In this document: positions 1-11,384 of the stretch, piece by piece | How the letters are laid out: every line of letters starts with the position of its first letter | Position numbering within the stretch: the stretch's first letter is position 1 | DNA from: Allomyces macrogynus ATCC 38327 | Lineage: Eukaryota > Blastocladiomycota > Blastocladiomycetes > Blastocladiales > Blastocladiaceae | Direction of reading: 5' to 3' | Assembly (NCBI GenBank): GCA_000151295.1 | Contig: GG745370.1 | Span: 318,887-351,631 of the forward strand | Length of the DNA: 32,745 nt | Program-made: the position numbers and the translations under genes | The notes under the pieces: model-generated | Database searches by the model: none | What the model was told of the DNA's origin: nothing | Seen by the model: the letters and a program-made list of their open reading frames with translations, nothing else

Positions 1-1079
1 CGCGCGCAATGTTGATAAAGTCAAACGAATAGCCGACGAACAAGACGATGCGCGTGCCTGAATGCAAAATGGCGTTGAGCGCAATGCTGTAATCGGCGTT
101 CGGCCCTCCCCACGGCGAAAATGTCTGCGTCGTCGTGACCGCGATCCCTTGTTTGCTCGCCTCGGTCTGGAACGTGCTCTGGATACCGTTACCATATCTT
201 TGCGGAGGGATGATGCGTCCGTCAGCGTCACGAGTCAGCCTCAGCGCGCGGGAAAAGGGGGAGAGCCAAAACGTACGCGTCCGAGCTGAAAAGCACGGCG
301 ATGCTGCGCCAGCCCATGCGCCGCACGAATTGCGCGAGAAAGACGCCTTGGACCCCGTCATCCTAACGTTGCAGGGCCAAGCAGAGGAACGGGTCAGATC
401 GTACGCGTGCGGTAGAAGAGCGTGGACGGCAACGATGCGAGCAAATCGTACGGGAATGGTCCTGGAACAACAACAAGCGTGATGAGTTCAAGATTGTCGA
501 GACAATTTCAAACGCGAGCAGGCCCAGCGAAAGCGTACCGGAAAAAGTACGGATACCCGTTCTTGGCGCCCAGCAGCGGCGTCGTGACCGACCCGGTGCA
601 CTGCCAGACCTTGAAATTGTTGGACTGGAGCGCCATTGGGATCGTGCTGTCCGAGTTCAGGTCGCCAATCACAGCAACGGCGCCGTCGTTGATGGCGTCA
701 AACATAGCCTTGGACGATCCCGTAATCGTGCCGTTCGTGTCCTTGAAATCGAGCACAAAGGAATGGTTGCCGCCGCCCGTGCCGGACGCATACTCGTTGA
801 CGAGGTCCTGCGCAACGGTCAACGAGTCCTGAACGGTCGTGCCGCCGCCTGGCAAAAAGGTCGCGCCGGCCGCCGCAGGTGAGCCAACTTGGTCAATTTC
901 GCGGCACGTAAATACGCAGAGTGTCGCGTACCCTTGGGGAAGACGCCGGCAATCTTGAATTGCGCTGCAGCTGCAAACGTGACCGCGAGGCAAAGCACGG
1001 CGAGCACGGCCGCGGTGGCCTGCATGGGCCGCGGATGGCCCGATCGCCGCCGCTGTGGGTTGGTGATCATGGCCGACAT
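1..1079 (-). CDS. Class C (GABA-B-like) receptor, N-terminal ligand-binding part, cut by window edge
   Basis: Exons on the minus strand are 1079-932, 887-539, 461-452, 362-277 and 197 to beyond base 1; all introns are GT..AG (44, 77, 89 and 79 nt). The start at 1079 gives a basic leader before the signal peptide. A second ATG at 1025 (MQATAAVLAVLCLAV) would start right at it and is the likelier start. The mature chain opens QFKIAGVFP and is a periplasmic-binding-protein type 1 (ANF receptor) fold. Exon by exon it parallels the complete gene at 2656-5888, for example GSVTTP, RTIP, WRSIAVL and YGNGIQSTFQ. The family binds small ligands outside the cell and signals through seven TM helices, which here lie beyond the window. 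The 10-nt exon 461-452 is needed to keep frame and gives the RTIP that is continuous in the paralogue. Ligand unknown. Confidence 0.8.
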
Positions 1080-2200
1080 CCGATGATGGGGTGCGTGACG
1101 GTCCTTGGAAATTGTCTACCTGCTTGGTGCTGCGAACCACGGGAACGGCCGCGTGGGAACTCGGTGTCGCCAAAGCGCGGCAATCGGTTGAGTCGGCGAG
1201 CGTCAGCGTACGCACGGCGCGCGTGCGCACAGATCCGATGTCGGGCGCGCGGAGAGGAGCGTGGGGGCGCGCCGGCGGTTGCGGCGCAAGGGACGTCGTT
1301 GGAGATTGGAGAGAAGAGATTTGCCACTTGCCCGGGTCGCGAGGTCGAGAGAGACTGGGCGAGCACACGCGCACGCGCGCGACCGTGCGCACACTCTCTG
1401 CACGGCATCGACCGTTTTGATGATGGAAGCGCGGGGCGGGGTGGTTGTTGTGCGACGTTTCGTCGAACAAGGTAGCTCGAAACGTGCAGCAGATCACGGA
1501 CCGGCACACACAGACGGCCAAAGTTGCTGGGCTCGCAACAACAACAACCGCGCCGAAACCACAAGGGGAGAAGAGTGGCGTGTGCTTCCGTCTGCCGATG
1601 CACATCCACGACGGGGACAATGGCGGGGGCCGTCGGGGATGGGGCGGGATTCGGTCAAGCCTGCGCGCCACCGCTCCGCTTCCGAACCGGTGCACGACGT
1701 CCACCTCGGCGCTCGTCCAGGGGCAGCAGTGCCCGTGTGCACACTGCACGTCGTCTTGCAGAGCCCCGTTTGCGAGCAGTTGTCGGCGCTGTCGATGGTC
1801 GGGATGGTGTGCCAACACGCATGCAAGTGCTGGCGGCATCGCCAGGTCGGCTGGGCGTTGTTGCAACGGTTCACCGCAAGGCGCAAGCATCGCACACCAG
1901 AAACAACCGTGCGCCAGCCATCTGCTGTGGCGCAACGTGGTCGTGTCGACCCGAACCAGGAACGCCGAGCAAGCAAGAGCCACACCGCACTAGTCTTGTG
2001 GGCCGCGACGCTCGATTCCGCCTGCTGCCCTTCGGCGCTTGGACTGCACCCACACTGCACCCATGCCTGCGCACGTGCTGCCGCGTCGCTCACAACGACG
2101 GCCAGCTGCCTCCGCTCGCGCGCACGCCGGATCAGAGCTGTATCAATTACGAATGACCCACTGTATGTATGTGTTTATCTTCTTTTCCGTCTTGAACGGC
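1080..2200. other. Intergenic, no supported gene
   Basis: Long open frames on both strands lack recognisable domains and overlap one another. They reflect scarcity of stop codons in GC-rich DNA. The part next to 1079 must hold the promoter of the minus-strand receptor, but I see no clear TATA box. Confidence 0.5.
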
Positions 2201-2640
2201 CCCACTCCCGCTTGCCCGTCTCCGCCGGCACCAACTACTCGACCTGTGGCGGCCACGCCGGCTTCAATCCATCCGACTGGCTCGACGAGCCGTCACTGCT
2301 GGCCGCCGCCGTGACCCATCAGCAACAGCGCCTCCTGCGCGCGGAACGGTACCACGCCACTCGCTCCCACTCCCGGGTCCCGCAGCGGGTACCCGAGCGT
2401 CGCCAACGTACTTTCCACCCCACTGGCGGCCGCCGCGACCGGGGCCGTCCGCGCATGCTTCGCCTGCGAGCTGACTGTCGCGTCACGTCACCTTCCACCC
2501 GGCCCCAGCACGAGCACCTCGTCGGCAATGCGGCCGGCGTGATTCGGGACGATTGCGCCGGGTGTTGCACGACCAGGGGTGGACACAGGCACAGCTACAG
2601 CTTGTATTCACATCCAGCTTTGATCACATTCTGATCTCGT
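2201..2640 (+). pseudogene. Frame-broken secreted protein remnant, possibly double-psi beta-barrel/expansin-like
   Basis: Protein-like segments occur in order but in alternating plus frames. GTNYSTCGGHAGFNPSDWL (about 2230-2290) is in one frame. SNSASCARNGT followed by GYPSVANVLSTPLA and CFACELTV (about 2318-2480) is in the next. VGNAAGVIRDDCAGC (about 2521-2565) is back in the first. Cysteine pairs of the form CxxCxELT followed by DxCxxC are typical of double-psi beta-barrel domains in expansins and related cell-wall proteins. That link is inference from short motifs. At least two frame changes are needed and no start or GT..AG intron rescues the reading, so I call it a decayed gene. Assembly indels could also explain it. 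It lies on the strand opposite to the receptors. Confidence 0.35.
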
Positions 2641-2655
2641 CGCGGCCGCGCCCGT

Positions 2656-5600
2656 TCACGACTTCCCACCCCCACCCCCACTCCGGTCCACGATCGTATC
2701 TTCAAACTGCGACCAGCGCACCGACTTCCCGCCCTCGGACCCGGCGCTCCCGCCGTTACTCGCCATCACCGACGCGTCGCGGCTCTTCCCGTCCGTGGGC
2801 CCCACACTCGCCCCCGTCGCCGCCACCCCCCCAATCATCAGCGGCGCGTCCTCGTGCTCGTGCGGGATCAACGCCGGCAGGGCCACCACGACCGCCGACT
2901 CGGCCCCGCCGCGCGCGAGCGCTGACATTGTGTGCGCGAACACGGCCGCGGCCGGATCGTCCATGAGCCGCGCGCCGGGATTACTTCCCGTCGCGCGCGA
3001 GTACATCGGGCAGTGTGTCGCGAGCGCGCGGACCCACCGCGCCTTGTCGTCCTCAGACGCGCATTGGACCAGGTAGCTCGTCGAGTCGCACCGGAGCTCG
3101 ATGCAGGTCGTGCTGTTCCCGGCAGACCCCGGGTTCGGGTCGAACGTGACGCTGCGCAGCTTGAAGAGCCGGCCCTGTTCGCAGTCGCGCGTGAGCCGGG
3201 ACAGCGCCAGCCAGCCTTCGAGCGCGAAGAGGGTCAGTCGGTGCGTACGCCACGGCGCGAATAAGCTGTTGCCTTTCTTCTACACGATCGGCGCGTGGAC
3301 ACAAAGACGTCAGATCGGCGAGGAACACAGAGCGAGAGAGTGAGTGGGGTTGCGCGCAGCGAGAAACGTACCACCGGATACTTGCCGCTCATCGTCGTTG
3401 GTTTCCCAACGACCGGCTCGGCCGCCGACGCGAGCCCGTCGCTCGACGACCAGCGCGACCCGGGCCGTTCCCACATCGGATGCGTGGCCGGATCGGGCTG
3501 CCGCGCGGCCAAGAACGGGACCATGGCCACGCGGCCGACGAGCGTCGCGAACGTGAATGCCGACGCGTACAGGACGAGCACCGTGCGGATAATGTACGAG
3601 GTCAGCGCAATCGAGTCGGGCGCGAGGTACCGCAGCGGAATGGTAATGACGGCGATCACGAACAGGTTTTGGCTAGTGGGTGGAGAAGCGAGTCAGCAAA
3701 GAGTTCAATGCGTTCGTGGAAATGAGGGACAAGGGCAGCCGTACCAAGCGTAGCCGATGTACTTGGAGTCGCGGAACGCGGAAAAGGCCTTGCGCGTCTT
3801 GAACGCAAGAACGAGCACGGAGACGAGCAAGATCGCATTGTACAGCAGCGCCAACACGTGGAATGCAATCGACCAGCCCGACTTGTTCGAAATGCACTTG
3901 TACGAGACCGACGTGGCCGTGCTGGTCATGGCCGGTTCTAGCGGGGCAATCACCGTCCACAGAACGAGAATCAGGGCCTGGATGCCGGCCACGGCGAGAC
4001 ACGAGAGCAGGAGCCGCGTGTCGCTGAGATGGTGCAGCTTTTCGAGCTTGTAGTTGTCGAACACGCGCCACAAGCGGAACGACTTGGCGGCAATGGCCGA
4101 GAGCACGAGCGCAAGCCCAATTAAGAACAGCCACGTCTGCAGGTTGCACGTCAACTTGGTGGGTTCATCGAGCCCAACAAGCACCGAAACGAGAACGAGC
4201 ACAATGCCGACCGCGATTTGCACGAGGAAAACGAAACTCATGCTCTTGACTTTAGGGTCCATGCGACGCGAGAACAAGTAACCCGTCGTGGCAACCACGA
4301 CCGCAATCAGGACCGCCGTCACGGCCTCGATGACGATCCCACCAACCGAGGTCCACTGCACATAGGCAATCAGTTGCGCCGGTCGGTCGGGCGGCACCAT
4401 AGACGACCCGTCGTAGAACCGCACGGCGGTGCCCGTCGACTTGAGCGCCGTTGCGCCGGGCGGGTAGCTGTAGACGGTCGCTGCTTTCCCGTGCCAAAGA
4501 TTGTGAATGGTGAAATCGGCGAGCCGGCCGCCGTCAGCATTCCACGTCACGGGCCCCGAAATACCCTCGAACGGCATGATCACGTCGCTCGCCGAGAAGC
4601 TGGGCGGGTAGGAACGCTTGAGCACCTTGTCGGCGCCGTGAATCGCAGCGAGCCGCACAATCCCGCGCGCGAGCGCCTGGTAGCAGTCAACAAAGAGCGT
4701 CGCATACTGTGGCATGTCGGTGCGGTTCGGGTAGGCCGCGTGGAACGTGCTCCAAAACGCCGGGTACTGCGCTCCGCCCTGCTGGTTCGGCAGCGAGAAC
4801 AAGACACCGTTGCAGTTGTCGACGTCGGCGGCCGTCGCCGTGGCCAAGACTTCGGGGAGGTCCGAGATGCCATCTGCGCCGATCCAGACCCAGTCGGCGC
4901 CAATCATGCCGAGGTCGCGCGCGTCGCGTGCAACGTGGATCAGGTCGGCCGAGAGCCCAAAATAGACGATCACGCGCGTGCCTGACTCCTTGATCGCTTC
5001 GAGAGCGAGCTCGTGACCATTGTGGTCTGTGGACGAGAACGATTGAATCGTCGTGACTTGCAGACGCTGCGCGTCGGCCTCGTCTTGGAACATGGACATG
5101 AGTCCGACGCCGTAGCTACAGGTTGCGCGACACGGCGCAAGTAAATCCATTGTTCGTTGCCACAGACAGAATCATGAAGCAAGAACGCACGCATCGGAGC
5201 TGTAGAGCACTGCGACGCTGCGCCACTGCATCATGGCCACAAAACGCGCGAGAAACTGCCCTTGCGCCGCGTCGTCCTACAAATCGCGGGTTGCCGGGGG
5301 ATTAGCGCGAAAGCTCCATATCGCTGCGCTGCTGCGCGAAACAGCCCACACGATGATCGTACGGGAATCGTGCGAATGAATAAGGGGAACCCCTTGGACG
5401 CGGCGAGGTCCGGCGTCGTCACGGACCCGGAACAGGTCAGCATGGCAAAGTTGGACGTGGTCAGGGCAATCGGGATCGTGACGGCACTGCCCATCTCGCC
5501 AATGATCGCGACAGCGCCGTCCTTGGCGGCATCAAACACGGCCTTGATCGCAATCGTCGCGTTGCTCGCTGAGTCCTTGACGTCGAGTGCAAACGAGTGG

Positions 5601-5888
5601 TTGGAGCCGAGCGCCACTTGGTCGACAATCCCCTGCGCGGCAACCAGAGCGTCGCGAATACCCGACGCAGTCGCGACTGAGCCTACACGTGGTGTTGGAC
5701 CGTGAGCTCAGCGAATGTAGGGTACGGAACAAGAGCCGGGCGGGCGTACTCGGGTCGCTCAGCGGCAATATCGCCGTGATCTTGAACGTGGCCGCAGAAA
5801 CGCCCGTGAACAGGGTTGACGCGACCGCAAACCCGCCCAAGAGCAGGACGACCATCGGCCAGTTCCATTTCGAGACGGGTGCGACCAT
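2656..5888 (-). CDS. Class C GPCR, GABA-B receptor-like, with C-terminal PH-like domain
   Basis: Six exons: 5888-5750, 5682-5363, 5276-5191, 5115-3745, 3672-3372 and 3279-2656. They join in frame to 946 aa, and all introns are GT..AG (67-92 nt). Residues 1-33 are a signal peptide (MVVLLLGGFAVASTLF). Residues 34 to about 435 are a type 1 periplasmic-binding ligand domain. Seven TM helices run from about 441 to 690. TM3 begins CNLQTWLFLIGLAL and ends KSFRLWRVF, the pattern of GABA-B-type receptors. From residue 740 the last exon has a PH-like stretch ending SEDDKARWVRAL, followed by a low-complexity Gly/Ala/Ser tail to the stop at 2656. Expected role: plasma-membrane receptor coupling a small extracellular ligand to G proteins. 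Ligand unknown. It is a tandem paralogue of the gene at 1-1079. The class C call is firm; the PH call is moderate. Confidence 0.88.
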
Positions 5889-7488
5889 TGCCAGCGAGTG
5901 TCGCAACTGCGTCGAGACAAAGACAAATGATACCGTGGGAGCCGTGCAGCGCGGGCGTGGGCGCGGGTGCTCGAGCCGAGGCGTGGGCCAGAGCGAGCTG
6001 GGGCGAGAAATGGAGCTGGACGCCGAATGGAGTCGGGTGCCGGCCAAAGTGGCACGCCGCGATGTTGAGTGATTTGGGCCGTGGAGCTGGAAGCACGATC
6101 GTTCTGGGGCTGCGAGAGCCTGAGACTTGTTGGGGGCTCGCCACAACCGGCCCGGTGTCAAGACCGTCGTGAGCCCGTCAGTCAGGCGCCAAGGGGCGCG
6201 CGAGAACAAAGTCGAGGACCGAAAAGGGGGCGCTCGACCAAAAACTTTGATCTGGCAGGATCGCGCTGGCGTCGTCGTGCGTCAGCGGGTTCCTTTCCTG
6301 TTCTCGACCAACCTCCGCGGAGAGTGCAGCAGAGAGCGTCAGACGTTTGTTGTCGGCGTCAAGTCGAGTGTTGGTGCTGGACAAGAGCCGTGGTGCACGG
6401 ATTGCGTGGTTCGCGTCTGATCACACACAGACGCAGACGGGACGACCCGAGGGTTGGAGTCGAGGCCAGGCCAACGGCACAGCATGCGCGGCGTGCGCGC
6501 GGTGCAGCTGTGCGGCTGAGCATGCTTTCTAAAACAGTTGGTTGCGGTGAACGAGCTGGACACATTTGCAGATCGGCGCTGGGAGGCAGTCCCACGTCGA
6601 GTATTTTTGGCCGATCACTCAAACAGCCTAGGAGCGCGAGTGACAGGGCCGAGTCGGCCGTGAGCGGCCAACAGGGACGACAAAATCGTAAATGCTGGAG
6701 GAGTTGCAGCAAGATTTCGAAGCTGTTGGAGTTTCTGGCAGCGAAGGATGATCACGATTTATGATGCGGTGCGGATGGTGGTGACACCTGCACTTTTGCA
6801 CGTTGCATGGTTGCCAGATAGACGTGGTTGCGGTGGTCGGCGTGACATCAGTGACAGCTTTGGCATGTGACCGTGCCGGATGCCTCCTGCTCCACCGCAT
6901 CGATGACCAGCAGTGGGGAGGCATGCAAACGACCCCCGGTCCGGAGGCCTTCGTCGACGCGATTGCCATGATCGCGATGGGTCGTTTTTGCGCCCCACCG
7001 ATCCGCTACGAGAAAGGACGGGTGGGGCCCTGCACCACGAGCTGCTGCGCCCGTGGTGTCCACCGTCGCCGTGCCTTTGACGGCAACAAACAACGTGAGA
7101 ACAGATCGTTTTGCAATGGCCACGCAAAATGTCCACGGCAAATTGTTGCTCAACCGCACCGGTACCTCAAAAGCGTTCCGGTGCCGGCTGGGGCCGCGCA
7201 CCTTCCCGCCCGCTCTCCTGAGCGCTCGACCTCCTCCACTGTGATCTGCGACTCGCCAACGTCCTGCAACCCAACCGACCCGCAGCCACGCTCGACGACG
7301 ACTTTCAGCACCATGGGTCTCAGCCGCCACGCCGCGTGGCCGTGGCTCATTTCGACCGGACCCGGCCACGGCACGTCGCGCAGGCGCCGTCGCGCAGGGC
7401 GTCACCGAGGTACCCGACCAAGCGGTCGGTTGGCGCAATTTTTCTGCGCTAACGCCGCGTGCGCGGCCGCACCGTCGTGAAATAGGAC
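5889..7488. other. Intergenic, no supported gene
   Basis: I find no domain, splice pattern or convincing start here on either strand. Open frames of 225-232 codons around 6803-7546 overlap on opposite strands and are Arg- or Ala-rich, as expected for spurious frames in GC-rich DNA. It should contain the promoter of the receptor starting at 5888, and possibly an unrecognised first exon of the membrane gene at 7489. Confidence 0.5.
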
Positions 7489-8457
7489 ATGTTTCAATGG
7501 TCGCCATCAACATTTTTATGGACTTTGCTGCTCGCGATCTAAGCAAGCATCACTTGGTTTCCTGTGAAGCGGTCGTGGTTCTACGCGGGCATTCTCGTCC
7601 TCATCGGGATGCAGCTCTACGATATCAACTTCACGCTGTTTTGCCTCTTCCAACCGACCTGTCCCGCCGCAAAATTGGGTGCTCGACTACGTCGCGTGAA
7701 TCAACATGGTGCTCTTTTCGTTCATGAACCTGCAGTGGTACCTACGTCTCGTGGTTCTCGATGTGTAGGCGGCGGGCCGGTTCCATTCTCACCTCCCGCG
7801 GCCATCGCTGTCCGGCGCCGTAGATACCGGTAGATCGCCGGCACGCTTTGGCCACGCGTGACCGTGATCCTGTGAGTCTCCACGATCCTCTTTTCCGCCT
7901 ATTGGGTCGTGTTCATGGTCTACGGGTGGATCTTTGTCGCGCGCAACAACTACTTTGGCGACGACCAAGCCTACCAGCTGTTTGCCGCGGGCTACCTGTT
8001 CGACGCGGCGCTCAACACGGCGCTCTCGCTCGCGAACCTCGTGCGGCTGCGGCACCTGACGCGCGCCAACCATTTGCGGCGCAAGGGGTTCAACAAGTAC
8101 ATGTTTCGCGTGCAGACGCTGTTGCTCGTCGAAAACGGAATCCTTATCGTGGCCAACCTGATTCACTTGTTTGACGCAACGTTTGATCCGCTCGTGTATC
8201 TCTCGCAGGCACGGTTGGTGGTGCTCGTCGTCCTTTCCTCCCTCCCTCCACTGACCGATGCGGTCACGTAGCCCGTGCGCATGTCCGCCTACTGCGCGCT
8301 GCTGCAAGTTCTCACGAAAATCATGGTGCAGCGGCTGCCTAAGTCGCCAACGGCCGCAGCGACCAACAATACGGAAAGTCACTTGACCTCGTCGATCACG
8401 ACCTCGTCGCAGACCGGGCAGTCGACATCGGGTGCGGGTACGACCGGAGCCTGTTGA
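7489..8457 (+). pseudogene. Multi-pass membrane protein gene, frame-broken
   Basis: Three exons fit: 7489-7762, 7834-8217 and 8272-8457, with GT..AG introns; the second has a CTGAC branch-like motif. The conceptual protein has about five hydrophobic helices, for example FYAGILVLIGMQLYD, NMVLFSFMNLQWYLRLVVLD, FSAYWVVFMVYGWIFVA and LLLVENGILIVANLIHLF. It ends in a Thr/Ser-rich tail before the TGA at 8455-8457. I do not recognise the family. Reading is blocked by TAA at 7540-7542, a one-base frame change near 7672-7676, TGA at 7697-7699 and TGA at 7873-7875. Both TGA codons sit inside helices where tryptophan would fit. The open stretch 7876-8217 reads as ordinary coding sequence. Either a recently dead gene or one with assembly errors. 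It converges on the GDSL gene ending at 8638. Confidence 0.6.
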
Positions 8458-8637
8458 AACCGAGTACCGGGCCGGCAGTGGGACACGCGGCGTCAGTACG
8501 GGTTGTCGAGGTGGTGGAGAAGTGAGGACTCTGCGGAAAGGAGTGGGTAGACTGGCGGTCGTAGTTCTGGCAAATAGGGATCTCGAATATTGAATGAGAG
8601 AACAACGCATTTGCAATTCACGCGAGCGATGGTCCGG

Positions 8638-9693
8638 TCAAAACTCGCTCTTCTCCACCCCGCGCGCCGCACCGGCGAGCGCCGTCGCAGCCGCGTGCGC
8701 AAACAGCGCGTGCACCTTGGTCGTGACATGAAACTGGTCAAAGGAGACGTGTGCATCCGGATCCGCGCCGGGTACTTCTAACCACGGCGTCCCGTCCGTG
8801 CCGCGCGGGAACCCAAATGCTTCCGGGTCCGCGAAAATCGCCAGTACAAGGTGCGAGGTCGGGACAAATGTCACGCGCCGAGGATTGGCGGACTTGTACT
8901 GCGCGAGTTTCGCTGCGAGGGACGCGTTGTAGGCATTGGCCACGGCCTGGAACGCGGTTCGAACGTCGGCGGGCTGCGCGGCGAAATACGGCGTGTGGTC
9001 GCAGTTGACCATGCCCATGACGAGCACGTGGTGGTTGGGCGTGCGTGCAGCTCGTCGAGGGTCTGGACGGTGCGGAGGATGTTGTCGGCGGCCAAGTCGG
9101 TGTCGACCGTTGCTTCCGAGTAGAAGAGGTCGTTATCTACGCCAGCATCGAAAGTGAGCAACCGATTCGACCCAGCGCCAACCAATCCGCACTTGCACGT
9201 ACTCCCAGCCCACACCGTATCGAGTGTGCGCCCGGCCCTTCTCTTTGGCTTCTCGCTCGCAAAAAATGCCGACCTGGCCCAAGATCGACGCATCGGCCCC
9301 TGTCCACCCTTGCACGAGCGCATTATCTGTGGTCACACCACCGTAGGCAAAATCACGCAGCTCGCGCGCGCCCACAAGCTGCACCAGGTACTCGATCCAC
9401 GTCGGGCCGTTGGAGAAGCGGCCTTTGAAGTACGCGGATCGTGGCCATGCGCCCTTGATCAGCGCATAGACGTTGCCCGTGTCGGTGGCCGAGTCGCCGA
9501 ACGCGACGAATCGGTCGAAGGAAGCGCCAGTGGAAAACAGCGACCTTGAGGAGCGCTGCTCGTGCGTCGCTGCGGCAGGTCCACCGGAAATCGTCGACGT
9601 GGCCATTGCAGTGGTGGACGCGTTGACGAGCAAACGCGAGCCGTGCCATGCTGCATGCAGTCCTTGCCACCGCGGGGTGGCGAGCGCGAGCAT
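8638..9693 (-). pseudogene. GDSL (SGNH) esterase/lipase, two frame breaks
   Basis: Paralogue of the intact gene at 10227-11384. The N-terminal part has the GDSL block FVAFGDSATDTGNVY and the conserved RFSNGPTWIEYL and FAYGGVTTD. The C-terminal part has FDQFHVTTKVHALFA with the catalytic Asp-His pair. One intron (9202-9137, 66 nt, GTACG..TAG) lies exactly where the paralogue has its own. Reading changes frame at a run of six A on the plus strand (9261-9266), where one base is extra. It changes back near 9040-9046, where one base is missing. The first in-frame ATG is at 9693, but it gives a poor signal peptide, so the true start may lie further up. The two shifts compensate. This fits either a young pseudogene or indel errors. 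If functional, it would be a secreted serine esterase; substrate unknown. Confidence 0.7.
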
Positions 9694-10226
9694 CGCTGGC
9701 CGTCCGTGTCCGGGATCGGTCCTGAAGAGGACACGGACGCGAGTACGTGTGGCGCAAGCGAACGGTGGTCGCAATGCTTGGAGCAACGAGCGAAAGAGGG
9801 GAAGTAGATTTTGGACGCGCAAAGCGCGCTGGTCGCGAGATCAGAGGCGCCCTGCTATGGCCACCATCGTTCTGTTCCTGGTCGCCAAAATATACATCTG
9901 GCGAGGGATGCTGCTTTCCCTGCGGTCGTCGAACATTTTGCGGGTGGTCGGACCTGATGGTGGAGTGGTGGTCGTTGAAAGAGAATATTTCGATTTTCCC
10001 TCATCAAAATGGCCGCTGGTGTTGTCTTTCGCTTGCCATGATCACGTCAACAGCTTCGAGTTCGACATCGTCGACAAGACTGACTCTCCTCGCCGTCAAA
10101 TTGACCGCGTTCGTGCAATCGCATGCGGATCAAACGTCTCCACCCTGTGCAAAACTGTGGATCGTATTGCGCTACAAGATCTCGTGCTATCGCGCGGCGT
10201 ACACCCACTCCACCAGCAAAAAAAAA
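9694..10226. other. Intergenic between the GDSL genes
   Basis: No gene seen. A run of nine A at about 10219-10227 abuts the 3' end of the downstream-numbered GDSL gene. The promoter of the minus-strand gene at 9693 is expected here; no TATA box is evident. Confidence 0.5.
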
Positions 10227-11384
10227 TCACTCCTGGTCCACAGCAACCGACGCGCGGCCACCCACGGCCGCATTGGCCGCCGCACTGCCCAGCACAGCGT
10301 GCGTCTGGGTCGCGAAATGGAACAAATCCCAGTACACGTGGTAATCCGGGTCCTTGCAGACGGCGAGGTTGGCGTCAAGGCACGCGTTCACGACCGTGCC
10401 GCGTGGGAACCCGTGTCCCTCCGGGTTCGCAAGGATATCCGGGACAATGTGCGCCGTCGGCACGAACGTGAGGCGCGCGCGGCGGCGCATCGCGGCCATG
10501 GACGCACGGTAAGCCTGCACGTGCTTGGCGAGCGCGACGTTGAAGGCCTTGCTGGCGGCAATGAACTTGGCGCGCGACGCGTCGTCGAGCGAAGCAAAGT
10601 AGGGCATGTAGTTGAAGTCGGCCATGCCCATGAGCAGCACGTGCGGCGTGCGCGCGTGGTCGACATTGGCGTGAATGTCGTCGATCGCCTCGACGGCGCG
10701 GATCAGGTTGTTGGCGAGAGTGTCGGGCGAGATGGCCGCGTCAGAGAAGAACAGATCGTTGCCTGGCGAGATGCGGATTCGAACGTGAGCAACCAGTTCA
10801 CTCTCCTAACCACCACTTCATCTAAAGCACAACCAAATGCACATACCGCCAGCCCAGATCGCGTACAGGTTGCGGCCCTCGAGAAGGTGCGGGTTGCGCT
10901 TCACGTCCTTGGCAAACAGCACGAGCTGGTCCATGACGGCAGGCACGGCCACGTCGGAATTCGGGCCCGTGTACCCCTGCACCATCTTGGAATCGGTCGT
11001 CGCGCCACCAAACGCAAAGTTGCGCAGGACGGGCGCGCGCTCCGAGACGACATGGCGCGCGAGGTACTCGACCCACGTGCGGCCATTGGAAAAGCGGCCC
11101 TGCGCGTACGACTCGGGCACAGGCCACGCGCCCTTGGTCAGGTTGAACACGTTGCCCGAATCTGTCGACGAGTCGCCAAATGCGATCACGCGGTCGAACC
11201 GCGGCCGGCGTGGCTCGCGGAGCGTGTCGACGGTCGACTTCAAGACCAGCGTCTCGTCGGCCGTGATCTGCTCGTACACGGCGTCACTGATCACGACGGG
11301 CGCAGCGAGCGCGGTGGTCGCGGCGAGCAGGGCGACCAGCGCCGCGATCAGCAGCGCCGCCGAGTACGAGCGCTGGGCAAACAT
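10227..11384 (-). CDS. Secreted GDSL (SGNH) esterase/lipase
   Basis: Two exons, 11384-10847 and 10762-10227, join in frame to 357 aa. The 84-nt intron is GTATG..CAG. The start at 11384 is chosen because it opens directly on a signal peptide (MFAQRSYSAALLIAALVALL, cleavage near residue 28). SGNH blocks are present: FGDSSTD with the nucleophile Ser72, the block II Gly in FAFGGATTD, GND at about 180-182, and WDLFH with Asp325 and His328 completing the triad. The length is usual for fungal secreted members. The family hydrolyses acyl esters of lipids or acetylated polysaccharide; this sequence does not fix the substrate. The intron splits the GND glycine codon, as in the broken paralogue at 8638-9693. 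The two introns also share GGTTGCTCAC, so the pair arose by tandem duplication of an intron-bearing gene. Confidence 0.92.

Noticed and set aside
508..1983. 491-codon minus-strand open frame as one protein
   Set aside because: Only 539-887 is a real exon of the receptor; the N-terminal two-thirds is stop-poor GC-rich sequence with no domain.
1261..2634. 457-codon plus-strand open frame
   Set aside because: Arg/Ala-rich, no domain, and protein-like segments near its end switch frame, so it is not one gene.
6848..7546. Opposed 225- and 232-codon frames as genes
   Set aside because: They overlap on both strands, have no domain, signal peptide or splice pattern, and look compositionally driven.
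10763..10846. tRNA gene, because of GTTCGAATCC
   Set aside because: It is the intron of the GDSL gene; no A box or cloverleaf pairing, and the paralogue's intron has a diverged form.
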